Below, in pieces: positions 14,760 to 22,751 of a stretch of DNA of 25,778 nucleotides. The stretch is from an uncultured Ruminococcus sp. GTDB lineage: Bacteria; Bacillota; Clostridia; Oscillospirales; Ruminococcaceae. Location of the stretch: assembly GCF_937915125.1 (NCBI RefSeq), contig NZ_CALDMP010000046.1:1-25778 (forward strand), written 5' to 3'. The notes under the pieces are model-generated. The model was not told the DNA's origin. It ran no database searches and saw nothing but the letters and a program-made list of their open reading frames with translations. Position numbers and translations under genes: made by a program. The number at the start of each line of letters is the position of its first letter. Positions within the stretch are counted from its first letter, which is position 1.

Positions 14760-17570
14760 ATGAAAAAAATACAATGCTGTATACTCGCTGCTGTGCTGGC
14801 AGTGACAAGCATTCCCATATCCAGTATTGCCTTTGCAGCAGAAGCACAAGAAAGTCTGATTGGTGACATTACCCTTGATGGTACAGTCAATGGAAAAGAT
14901 GCTGCCGCTTTACAGAAATATCTGCTGGGCAATCCGTCGTTGACGGCTGCCGCTTGGAAAAATGCAGATTTAGATGAAAACGGTGTTGTCAATGGATTTG
15001 ATCTGGCACTCCTCCGGCAGAAGCTTGCAGAGCGGATTCGTTCGGATTATGGAGGTCTTGTCATCAATGAGGCGTGTACCTCGAATCAAGGCTCCTATCA
15101 GGATGCATCCGGAAATACACCAGATTGGATCGAGATCTATAATGCTTCTGATCACGCGATTGATCTGTCTGGCTGTGGATTATCAGATGGGAAAAAGAAT
15201 CTGTTCAAGTTCAGATTTCCGGAAGGAACAGTGCTGTCCCCCGGCGAATATGGAATGGTGCTGTGTGATGATACCAATGTCACTGTGGGAGAGTTTCACG
15301 CTGCCTTTAAGCTGAGTGCAACCGGTGAAACCATCCGGCTGTCCAGTCCAGACGGTATGCTGATCGACATAATGGTGATCCCGGCACTGGAAGCGGATAG
15401 TACCTATGGGCGTTATTCCAACGGATCGGATTCCTTTTCTATTCTGACGCCTACGCCGGGGGCAAGCAATGATACCGGAACAGTGATCGTGAATGTCGCT
15501 GAGCCTGTCTTTTCTGCAGAAGGCGGTTTCTATGACGCCGCTTTTGATCTGACCGTCACGAGTAAGGAACAGAATGCGATTTATTATACTACGGACGGCA
15601 GCGACCCCACGACATCCGAATCAGCAATGCTGTACACCGGTGCAATTTCTATTTATAATAACACAAGTGAACCGAACATATACAGTGCCATTCGTGATGT
15701 TTCCATTTCCACATACTATCCCCCATATCAAAAAGTAGACAAGGGCATCGTGATCCGTGCAGCTGCAAAGGATGCAGACGGCAATTTCAGTTGTGTTGTC
15801 ACAAACAGCTATTTTGTGGGAAAGACAGCTTCTTATTATAACGATATGAAGGTCGTTTCCCTTGTCACAGACAGCGATAATCTGTTCAGCAGTAAAGACG
15901 GCATCTATGTCAACGGGGATGCATATTATGCCTGGAAAGAAAGTGCGGCATATGTGGAATATGAGGACGGTGATACACGGAATCCCACGAATTACAACCA
16001 GGACGGCAGAGAATGGGAGCGTCCTGCTTCTATTCAGATTTTCGAAAACGGTTCACCGGCGTATTCCGCAGATATCGGCATACGCATCGCCGGAAACTGG
16101 TCACGTGCTTATCCGCAAAAGAGCATCCGGTTCTATGCACGGAGTGAATACGGTGATTCCAAAATGGAGTACGAATTTATTGACGGTCTGACAGATATGG
16201 GCGGAAAAGCCATCACTTCTTTTGATAAGATCACCCTGCGGAACGGCGGAACAGACTGTAATAATCTCCATTTCCGGGATGAACTGATCCAGAGTCTGGT
16301 ATCGGACAGAGCAGTGGATGTCCAGGGCACAGAGCCGTGTATTCTCTTCATTGACGGGGAATTTTGGGGCATGTACAGTTTCAAGGAAAAGCTGGACGGC
16401 GATTATTTAGAATCCCATTATGGCATTGATAAAGATGATGTGACGACCATCAAATGCGGCGAGGTAGAAGGCTCAGAATCTGTGGCAAGTGAGTATCGGA
16501 CTTTCGCCAACTGGGCAATGCGCGCCGATATGACAGTGGAGGCAAATTATCAGAAGGTTTGCGATGTGATCGACATGCAAAGCTTTATGGATTACATTAC
16601 AATTGAAACCTATATCAATAACTATGACTGGTCCAACGGCGTAGCCGGCTATTTGAACAACTGGCAGATGTGGCGAGCCAATACCGTTGATGCATCCAAT
16701 CCCTATGCAGATGGGAAATGGCGGTTTATGCTGTACGATACGGAATTTTCTACAGAACTGTTCCAGTCCGCCGGAACCAGCTATGGCTATGATTCCCTGA
16801 GTTCCATGTATCGAAAAGAGACCTGGTCGAATTTTTCATTGTTGTTCTACAACCTACTAAACAACAATACATTCCGGGAAGCGTTTTATGCAAATTATCT
16901 TGAGATCATGAAGAATAATTTTGAACCGGATGCTGTAAATAATCAGATCACCCAATTTGTCGACAGGCTGAGACCGGCAATTACTGCGACAAATATCCGC
17001 TATAGCAACGAATGGATCAATTCGAAATACAACAGCGAATTGGAACTGCTGCGAAACTTCTTCAACAATCGTCCCGATTACGCAAAACTATATCTGGATA
17101 TGCTGGTGGGAAAGGAAACAGCAGATTTCGGAGAGAATCTTCTGCCCAACGCTTCCAATATGGGACATTATGCAACGAATGGCGGCGCAGCTATCTTTTC
17201 AGCTGACGCAGCCCAGAACAGTCTTAGCGTCAATGTCACTGCCCTTGGAGAAAATGCCTGGGATATCCAGGCGCAATTTCCCAACCTGACGCTGGAAAAG
17301 GAAAAGGTATATCGTCTGACATTTGAAGCAGCCTGCCCACAATATTCCAAAATGGATCTGGGATTTACCCATCAGGTGGGTTCGGAATACATTGGATTTG
17401 GATATGCGGATGTGTATCTGACACCGGAAATGCAGGAGTATTCCCTCAGTATTCCGGTATCAGAGGAGACCAATAACAACTGGAACCTCTTCTTCAATTT
17501 TGGCAGTCACGTAGGAAATTACACTGTCCAGAATGTCAGGTTGGTGGAAATTTCTTTTGACAGGTCGTAA
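14760..17570 (+). CDS. Secreted dockerin-LTD-CotH protein with C-terminal CBM-like module
   Basis: A 936-residue extracellular protein. Residues 1-27 are a signal peptide. A dockerin sits at the N-terminus (about 34-92; repeats GDITLDGTVNGKDA and ADLDENGVVNGFDL). Residues about 98-236 look like a lamin-tail domain (LVINEACTSN, PDWIEIYNAS). Residues about 245-353 look like a chitobiase C-terminal/Fn3-type module (AIYYTTDGSDPT). The CotH region runs about 362-790, with IRIAGNWSRAYPQKSIRFY, LRNGGTD, the GEFWGMYSFKEKLD segment and WRFMLYDTEFS. CotH of Bacillus spores is an atypical protein kinase, but kinase activity is not shown here. The last 140 residues resemble a CBM4/9-type jelly roll. Cellulosomal CotH proteins are known in ruminococci. 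The start is set by GGTGGAG before the ATG. Confidence 0.88.
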   Translation: MKKIQCCILAAVLAVTSIPISSIAFAAEAQESLIGDITLDGTVNGKDAAALQKYLLGNPSLTAAAWKNADLDENGVVNGFDLALLRQKLAERIRSDYGGLVINEACTSNQGSYQDASGNTPDWIEIYNASDHAIDLSGCGLSDGKKNLFKFRFPEGTVLSPGEYGMVLCDDTNVTVGEFHAAFKLSATGETIRLSSPDGMLIDIMVIPALEADSTYGRYSNGSDSFSILTPTPGASNDTGTVIVNVAEPVFSAEGGFYDAAFDLTVTSKEQNAIYYTTDGSDPTTSESAMLYTGAISIYNNTSEPNIYSAIRDVSISTYYPPYQKVDKGIVIRAAAKDADGNFSCVVTNSYFVGKTASYYNDMKVVSLVTDSDNLFSSKDGIYVNGDAYYAWKESAAYVEYEDGDTRNPTNYNQDGREWERPASIQIFENGSPAYSADIGIRIAGNWSRAYPQKSIRFYARSEYGDSKMEYEFIDGLTDMGGKAITSFDKITLRNGGTDCNNLHFRDELIQSLVSDRAVDVQGTEPCILFIDGEFWGMYSFKEKLDGDYLESHYGIDKDDVTTIKCGEVEGSESVASEYRTFANWAMRADMTVEANYQKVCDVIDMQSFMDYITIETYINNYDWSNGVAGYLNNWQMWRANTVDASNPYADGKWRFMLYDTEFSTELFQSAGTSYGYDSLSSMYRKETWSNFSLLFYNLLNNNTFREAFYANYLEIMKNNFEPDAVNNQITQFVDRLRPAITATNIRYSNEWINSKYNSELELLRNFFNNRPDYAKLYLDMLVGKETADFGENLLPNASNMGHYATNGGAAIFSADAAQNSLSVNVTALGENAWDIQAQFPNLTLEKEKVYRLTFEAACPQYSKMDLGFTHQVGSEYIGFGYADVYLTPEMQEYSLSIPVSEETNNNWNLFFNFGSHVGNYTVQNVRLVEISFDRS

Positions 17571-17592
17571 TTTAATCTTTCTGTCATAAATG

Positions 17593-17661
17593 AAAAAAAG
17601 CTGCTGCAATGTCAGTCAAACTTCAGAAAACAAGTTTTGACTGCTTGCAGCAGCTTTTTTT
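17593..17661. terminator. Bidirectional intrinsic terminator between convergent genes
   Basis: A long stem, AAAAAAAGCTGCTGCAA paired with TTGCAGCAGCTTTTTTT, with further internal pairing (CAGTCAAA/TTTTGACTG). A and T runs on the two sides allow it to serve both the CotH gene and the ABC exporter operon. Confidence 0.9.
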
Positions 17662-17673
17662 GTTAGACCAAAA

Positions 17674-18576
17674 CTATTTGCGTTTTTTGCCTTGTAAAAC
17701 ATTCAAGAGCACATAAACAGCGATCAGAAGTACAACAGCACCTACGAGAGTCAAGTACATAGTTCCAGTTTGTACCTTGTTATCAAAGAAATACAGATTG
17801 CAGTCGATAGAATCCTTTATGGCTTCTACCACCTCAGATGGAAGCTTCTGATCCCCCATTTCTTCGAAAGTCCCCCGCATGACGTGATTTCGCAGCAAAG
17901 ATGTGCCATAAGTTCCCGGCAGGAAAGAAACGGTATGCTGGATTGCTTTGCTGAATTGCGAAATGGGCATATACGCACCGCAGATAAAGCCATATCCGGC
18001 ACTGATAATTGCACCTACAGCAGACATCTGTCCTTGTGAAGACAAGAAGTGGTTGACGATGCTGGACAATGCTGTGCCGAACAAGGACAACAGCAGGACA
18101 TCCAGCAATAAAAGCAGCACATCGGTGAGCGTCAGAAACCAGCCGACTTTCGCAAGATACAGCAGGCAAATACCAGCGGCAATACAGCAAACCAAAAGTG
18201 TGGAAAGAAGTGTCGATATGTAATAACTCAGGGCAAGGGTACTGCTTTTCACCGGTGAAATCGTCAGGTCTCGTCTGGCACCGTTGACCTTATCCTGTAC
18301 CATGATCATATTGGAGCAGAATGCCACAGTGACACAGCTCACTGCCAACAGCGAGGAAACCAGCTGACCGCCGACGCAGCCGTGAATCAGCTTATCTGTT
18401 ACAGTTGCCCCAGCCGCTTTCAAGGATTTTTGAAAAGTTTCTTCGTAGACATTGCTTAAAAATGTACCGTATAGCACCAGAAGGATCAAGGGAGTAATGA
18501 GCGAAGTAAAAAACATTCCCTTGTCCTTAAAAAACAGCTTGGTATTCCGTTTGATCAGCGCCTTTAATGCAATCAT
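17674..18576 (-). CDS. ABC-2 type exporter permease
   Basis: A 300-residue membrane subunit with about six hydrophobic helices, including SLITPLILLVLYGTFL near the start, LLSTLLVCCIAAGICLLYLA, LLLLLDVLLLSLFGTALS and LVGAVVLLIAVYVLLNVL at the end. The large loop between helices 1 and 2 and the segment around GYGFICGAYMPISQF are typical of DrrB/ABC-2 permeases exporting lipids, drugs or peptides. The substrate cannot be told. Its ATG overlaps the ATPase stop by 4 bases (18573-18576), a coupling that implies a fixed complex. Confidence 0.88.
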   Translation of the reverse strand: MIALKALIKRNTKLFFKDKGMFFTSLITPLILLVLYGTFLSNVYEETFQKSLKAAGATVTDKLIHGCVGGQLVSSLLAVSCVTVAFCSNMIMVQDKVNGARRDLTISPVKSSTLALSYYISTLLSTLLVCCIAAGICLLYLAKVGWFLTLTDVLLLLLDVLLLSLFGTALSSIVNHFLSSQGQMSAVGAIISAGYGFICGAYMPISQFSKAIQHTVSFLPGTYGTSLLRNHVMRGTFEEMGDQKLPSEVVEAIKDSIDCNLYFFDNKVQTGTMYLTLVGAVVLLIAVYVLLNVLQGKKRK

Positions 18577-19490
18577 TTCTCAGCACCTCCTGTCAGTTTC
18601 TTACCTGTTACTGCCAGAAAGACATCGTCCATTTTTCCCTTCGTGATCTCATAATCCTGAAAAATTTCTGGATGCTGCACAATGAGCTTTGTAGCGGCGG
18701 CGGTGTCCGGCACAGCGATCCGGTACGCATCACGTATCTGTTCGCCAGGATACGCCAGGGCTTGCACCTGTTCTTCTGACGCACCATAAAGGGTAATGAA
18801 GTCGCCGGTGTACTTGTTTTTCAATTCCAATGGAGTACCTTCGGCAGCGATCCTGCCGCTGTCTAAAATCACAACATAATCCGCATCTGCCGCTTCTTCC
18901 ATATAGTGGGTGGTAAGGAAAACTGTCAGATGTTTTTCCTGCCGCAGTTGGGCAATGGTATCCCAGAGCAGCTTTCTTGTCTGCGGGTCCAGTCCGGTTG
19001 TGGGTTCGTCTAGTATCAGGATCTTCGGATCGTGCAGCAGTGCCCGGGCAATGTCGATCCTGCGCCGCTGACCACCGGAAAGCTTTCCGACAGTACGCCG
19101 CAGCAAATCAGAAAAATCCAGCAACGTGGCAAGGGTCTCCAATCGGGCTTGAAACGCCTTTCCGGTGATACCGTATAGTGCCGCACGGCTTTCCAGGTTG
19201 TCCTGTACAGTCAGAGCTTTATCCAGAAGAGAATTCTGGAATACAACACCCAGGCTGCGCTTGATCGTTTCCGTGTCTTTGTCCAGATCAGCACCGTCGA
19301 TCTGAACTGTTCCAGCATCTTTTGCAAGCTGTCCGCACATAATGGAGATCGTGGTGCTTTTTCCGGCACCATTAATACCCAGAAAAGCGAACAGTTCTCC
19401 TTCTCTGACTTGAAAGCTCAGATCCTGTACAGCTTTCACCTGACCAAAACTTTTGGACAAGTGGTCGATTCGGATAATATGATTTGTCAT
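18573..19490 (-). CDS. ABC exporter ATP-binding protein
   Basis: The 305-residue ATPase of the exporter. Walker A is GINGAGKST (38-46), the signature is LSGGQRRRIDIARAL, Walker B is ILILDEPTTGLD, and the switch His is in TTHYMEEA. The C-terminal 80 residues extend past the core as in DrrA-type ATPases. AAGGAGAG precedes the ATG. The promoter at 19540-19568 carries two palindromes, so a dedicated repressor is likely, but no regulator gene adjoins it. Confidence 0.92.
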   Translation of the reverse strand: MTNHIIRIDHLSKSFGQVKAVQDLSFQVREGELFAFLGINGAGKSTTISIMCGQLAKDAGTVQIDGADLDKDTETIKRSLGVVFQNSLLDKALTVQDNLESRAALYGITGKAFQARLETLATLLDFSDLLRRTVGKLSGGQRRRIDIARALLHDPKILILDEPTTGLDPQTRKLLWDTIAQLRQEKHLTVFLTTHYMEEAADADYVVILDSGRIAAEGTPLELKNKYTGDFITLYGASEEQVQALAYPGEQIRDAYRIAVPDTAAATKLIVQHPEIFQDYEITKGKMDDVFLAVTGKKLTGGAEK

Positions 19491-19508
19491 AAAGGCTCTC
19501 CTTTTTCC

Positions 19509-19523
19509 ATTTGTCTTACAAAT
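19509..19523. promoter_or_regulatory. Palindrome in the ABC exporter leader
   Basis: ATTTGT-CTT-ACAAAT is a perfect inverted repeat of 6-bp arms between the -10 box and the start codon. Its position suits an operator, but the binding protein is unknown. Confidence 0.45.
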
Positions 19524-19539
19524 TATGACGATTTATCTC

Positions 19540-19568
19540 ATTATACCACAAAAAGATTTACATGTAAA
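19540..19568 (-). promoter_or_regulatory. Promoter of the ABC exporter operon, overlapped by a palindrome
   Basis: On the minus strand TTTACA (19563-19568), 17 bases, then a perfect TATAAT (19540-19545). The -35 box is half of the perfect 12-bp palindrome TTTACATGTAAA (19557-19568), a plausible operator. Confidence 0.75.
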
Positions 19569-19589
19569 GAGAAAAAATCCCCTAATTGG

Positions 19590-19626
19590 AAAAAGCTGCT
19601 GCACACAACTGATGCAACAGCTTTTT
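19590..19626. terminator. Intrinsic terminator downstream of cysN
   Basis: AAAAAGCTG pairs with CAGCTTTTT, with inner TGCA/TGCA pairing across one mismatch. A and T runs flank both sides. It most likely ends the sulfur operon; the third 172-bp element now lies between it and the cysN stop. Confidence 0.75.
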
Positions 19627-19653
19627 ATTCAAGACAACACTATCTGAATCTGG

Positions 19654-19825
19654 GGCAACACCGCACAAAGAGCGCCTTCCGGCTTTGCACGTCATATGCT
19701 TGCATCTTTTCCGTCATATTTCACAAAAATGCTCGTGAATACACAAAGTATTCACTGCGCTTTTTGTTTCATCTGACGAAAAATCTGACGGCGCATCTGA
19801 CGCACAATCTTTGTGCGGTATTGCC
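19654..19825 (-). repeat. 172-bp palindromic MITE-like element, copy 3 (inverted)
   Basis: The reverse complement of copies 1 and 2, with a few substitutions (for example in the CGCCTTCCGG segment near its left end). CTGG immediately flanks it on both sides, a likely 4-bp target duplication. It lies 5 bases past the cysN stop. Confidence 0.93.
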
Positions 19826-19830
19826 CTGGC

Positions 19831-21525
19831 TTATATTGTTTTGGAGAAAATTACCTTTCTATAGGTATCAAAGTGCACCCACTTTGCGAAAAAGGCTTTC
19901 TGATCTGCTTCGCTTGTTTCAGCATATTCTTTCAGGAATTGCTGGATCTCATCATCGGATTTTGCAAGCACTTCAAAGCCTCTGCCGTTGATGACAGGTA
20001 CATTTCCATAGGTGTACTCCGCTGTCGGAAGAATTTCTGTGATCTTTTTCTCACGGACTCTGACAGCCACGCCGTCTCTCAGCACGATAATATCAAAACT
20101 GTCGGGATACTGATAGCTCTCTCCGGATACAGGAATTTCATCCCCAACGGTGTAAGTGCAATTTACCGGCTGATATTTCAGAACATTCAGGCTGGCGGTG
20201 TCATAGTAGAATTCCTCGAAGATGTCTCCTCTCGCTTCCAGCTCGCCCAGCTTGAAAGAAGCCTTATCTCCGGTGTTTCCGGCTTTTTCGCTGACTGTTT
20301 CCACAACACCGCAGGCAGATGTCATATTTGTCACACGGTCGATCAGAATCAGTTCGCCCAGAGTCTTGTGCTTCGAAAACAGATCTACTACAATGCCCTC
20401 TGTCAACAGGATCTCGCAAACTGCGATCTCGTTTTTATGTAAAGTATCTGTCTGGAGCTGTGCACCGGTGTTGACATCGATGGCATAATTGACCTTGGTC
20501 AGAATGCCGGGAATTGTTTTGGTGCCCAGCTTCACCAGATAATCCTTGCCGATCTGCAGTGCATCATCATCCATCCAGAGCAAGGAAACTGTCAACTTCT
20601 TATAAACAGCAATTTCGGTATCTTTCGTCAGCACGCAACCACGGGAGACGTCTACTTCCCGATCCAGCGAAATGGTGACTGGCTGTCCCTCGTATGCAGT
20701 TTGTACGCTTTTATCCGTCATCAGGATACCTTTGACAACCGCCTTTTCACTGCTGGGCAGTGTGACGATCTCATCGCCCACAGAAATGCTGCCGGATTCG
20801 ATCTGTCCCTGAAAGCCACGGAATGTATGGTCAGGACGGCAGACTCTCTGTACCGGCATATAGAAGCCCTGTTCGGTATCATCAGAGTGAATGTCCACTG
20901 TTTCCAGATATTCCAGAAGCGGAACACCGGTGTACCATGGGATATTCTCCGATTTTACAGTGACATTGTCCCCTTCTGTTGCAGAAAGCGGAATGATCTC
21001 TACATTTTCCAGAGACAGTTCGTTTTGCAGTTCTTCGATCTGTGCAAGGATCTCCTGGAATCTTGATTCGCTGTAGCCCACCAGATCCATTTTGTTGACT
21101 GCAAATACAAAATAACGGATACCCATGAGCTTGCAGATTCTCGCATGGCGTCTGGTCTGCACCAGAACACCCTGGGATGCGTCAATGAGGATAACTGCCA
21201 GGTCTGCAAAGGATGCGCCTACAGCCATATTTCTTGTATATTCCTCATGCCCCGGCGTATCTGCTACTATGAAACTGCGGTGATCGGTAGTGAAATAGCG
21301 GTATGCCACGTCAATGGTAATGCCCTGTTCTCGTTCTGCCATCAGTCCGTCCAGCAAAAGAGAATAGTCAATGGCACCGCTGCGGCTGCCTACTTTGCTG
21401 TCCAGTTCCAGCGCTTTTTCCTGGTCAGCGTACAGCAGCTTTGCATCATACAGAATATGTCCGATCAATGTGGACTTTCCATCATCCACACTGCCGCAGG
21501 TGATAAATTTCAATAAGCCTTTCAT
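19831..21525 (-). CDS. cysN: Sulfate adenylyltransferase subunit 1 (GTPase)
   Basis: The GTPase subunit that couples GTP hydrolysis to APS formation from sulfate and ATP by CysD. G1 is GSVDDGKS (11-18), G2 lies in EQGITIDVAYR, G3 is DTPGH (89-93) and G4 is NKMD (144-147). Residues about 215-420 are EF-Tu-like beta-barrels. At 564 residues it is about 90 longer than E. coli CysN. The extra C-terminal part has no APS-kinase P-loop, so it is not a CysNC fusion. Its start overlaps the cysD stop by one base (TAATG), which implies coupling. Confidence 0.95.
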   Translation of the reverse strand: MKGLLKFITCGSVDDGKSTLIGHILYDAKLLYADQEKALELDSKVGSRSGAIDYSLLLDGLMAEREQGITIDVAYRYFTTDHRSFIVADTPGHEEYTRNMAVGASFADLAVILIDASQGVLVQTRRHARICKLMGIRYFVFAVNKMDLVGYSESRFQEILAQIEELQNELSLENVEIIPLSATEGDNVTVKSENIPWYTGVPLLEYLETVDIHSDDTEQGFYMPVQRVCRPDHTFRGFQGQIESGSISVGDEIVTLPSSEKAVVKGILMTDKSVQTAYEGQPVTISLDREVDVSRGCVLTKDTEIAVYKKLTVSLLWMDDDALQIGKDYLVKLGTKTIPGILTKVNYAIDVNTGAQLQTDTLHKNEIAVCEILLTEGIVVDLFSKHKTLGELILIDRVTNMTSACGVVETVSEKAGNTGDKASFKLGELEARGDIFEEFYYDTASLNVLKYQPVNCTYTVGDEIPVSGESYQYPDSFDIIVLRDGVAVRVREKKITEILPTAEYTYGNVPVINGRGFEVLAKSDDEIQQFLKEYAETSEADQKAFFAKWVHFDTYRKVIFSKTI

Positions 21526-22424
21526 TAAAAATATCCCTCCCGTTTTCTGCGTTCCATGCTGCCTGCTGCTTCGTTGTCAATGACTCTGGAAGTACGTTCA
21601 GAAGAGACAGAGCTGAGCGTTTCCTCAATGATCTCATCCAGTGTGGATGCCGTTGATTCAATGCCGCCTGTCAGCGGATAGCAACCCAATGTCCGGAACC
21701 GTACAGACTTATATTCCGGCTTCTCACCCGGCAAAAGAGGAAATCTGTCATCGTCTACCATAATGATATTGCCGTCACGGTTGACGACCGGGCGTTCTGC
21801 TGCAAAGTACAGGGGCACAATGTCGATCTTCTCCCGCTTGATGTACTGCCAGATATCCTTTTCCGTCCAATTGGAGATGGGGAATACACGGATGCTCTCC
21901 CCTTTTTTGATCTTGGTATTGTAGAGCTTCCACATTTCCGGACGCTGATTTTTCGGGTCCCAGGCATGTGCTTCATTGCGGAAAGAGAAGATGCGCTCTT
22001 TTGCACGGGATTTTTCCTCATCCCGTCTGCCGCCGCCGAATGCTGCGGTAAAACCGTATTTATTCAACGCCTGTTTCAGCGCCTGTGTTTTCATAATATC
22101 TGTATATGCAGAGCCGTGATCAAAGGGGTTGATGCCCTGATTAACACCGTCCTGATTGATATATTCGATCATTTCAATGCCCAGCTTTTCGGCAGTTTTA
22201 TCACGGAACTCGATCATTTCCTTAAATTTCCATGTCGTATTGACGTGCAGAAACGGGAACGGCGGCTTTTCCGGATAGAATGCCTTCATAGCAAGATGCA
22301 GCATTACAGAGCTGTCCTTGCCGATGGAATAGAGCATTACTGGTTTTTCACACTCTGCCGCAACCTCACGAATAATATAGATTGCTTCTGCTTCCAGTTC
22401 GTCAAGATGTGAGAATTCGCTCAT
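21525..22424 (-). CDS. cysD: Sulfate adenylyltransferase subunit 2
   Basis: The 299-residue catalytic subunit of the CysDN complex, which makes adenosine 5'-phosphosulfate. The PP-loop is YSIGKDSSVMLHL (32-44). AFGGGRRDEEKSRAKER, EMWKLYN, FPISNWTEKDIWQY and RFRTLGCYPLTG are all standard for CysD. Length is normal. AAGGAGG, which begins in the AprB stop codon region, sets the ATG. Confidence 0.96.
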   Translation of the reverse strand: MSEFSHLDELEAEAIYIIREVAAECEKPVMLYSIGKDSSVMLHLAMKAFYPEKPPFPFLHVNTTWKFKEMIEFRDKTAEKLGIEMIEYINQDGVNQGINPFDHGSAYTDIMKTQALKQALNKYGFTAAFGGGRRDEEKSRAKERIFSFRNEAHAWDPKNQRPEMWKLYNTKIKKGESIRVFPISNWTEKDIWQYIKREKIDIVPLYFAAERPVVNRDGNIIMVDDDRFPLLPGEKPEYKSVRFRTLGCYPLTGGIESTASTLDEIIEETLSSVSSERTSRVIDNEAAGSMERRKREGYF

Positions 22425-22436
22425 GCGGTTTCCTCC

Positions 22437-22751
22437 TTAATATTGATTGGACTCCTTCTGATTGACAGGGATCTCGGAGATTTCACCATTGGGGTGTTCT
22501 ATGATCCACCGCAGAATATCGCCCTCTTTTTCTGTATGTACAAGGCTGCCCATACCGCCCATATCAGCACCCAGATAAAACCGGATAGCATGTACGGGAC
22601 ATTCTTTAATGCAGGAAGTGCAGCCCCAGCAGTCTTTAGGATACTTGATGTATGCCTTTTTATCTGCGCCGATTTTGATTAGTGTTCCGGGACAGACGAT
22701 ATGGCACTTTCCGCATCCAATGCAGGATTTTTTATCAATCATGATGCTCAT
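22437..22751 (-). CDS. aprB: Short adenylylsulfate reductase beta subunit (2x[4Fe-4S] ferredoxin)
   Basis: A 104-residue ferredoxin that would pass electrons to the AprA-like flavoprotein. Two clusters are ligated by C10, C13, C16 and C20, and by C41, C44, C47 and C51. The CWGCTSCIKECP segment is AprB-like. It lacks most of the C-terminal tail of dissimilatory AprB (about 150 residues), which wraps around AprA. The start overlaps the aprA stop by 17 bases, with AAGGAGG 8 bases before the ATG at 22751. The role rests on the neighbouring aprA and cysDN. Confidence 0.85.
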   Translation of the reverse strand: MSIMIDKKSCIGCGKCHIVCPGTLIKIGADKKAYIKYPKDCWGCTSCIKECPVHAIRFYLGADMGGMGSLVHTEKEGDILRWIIEHPNGEISEIPVNQKESNQY

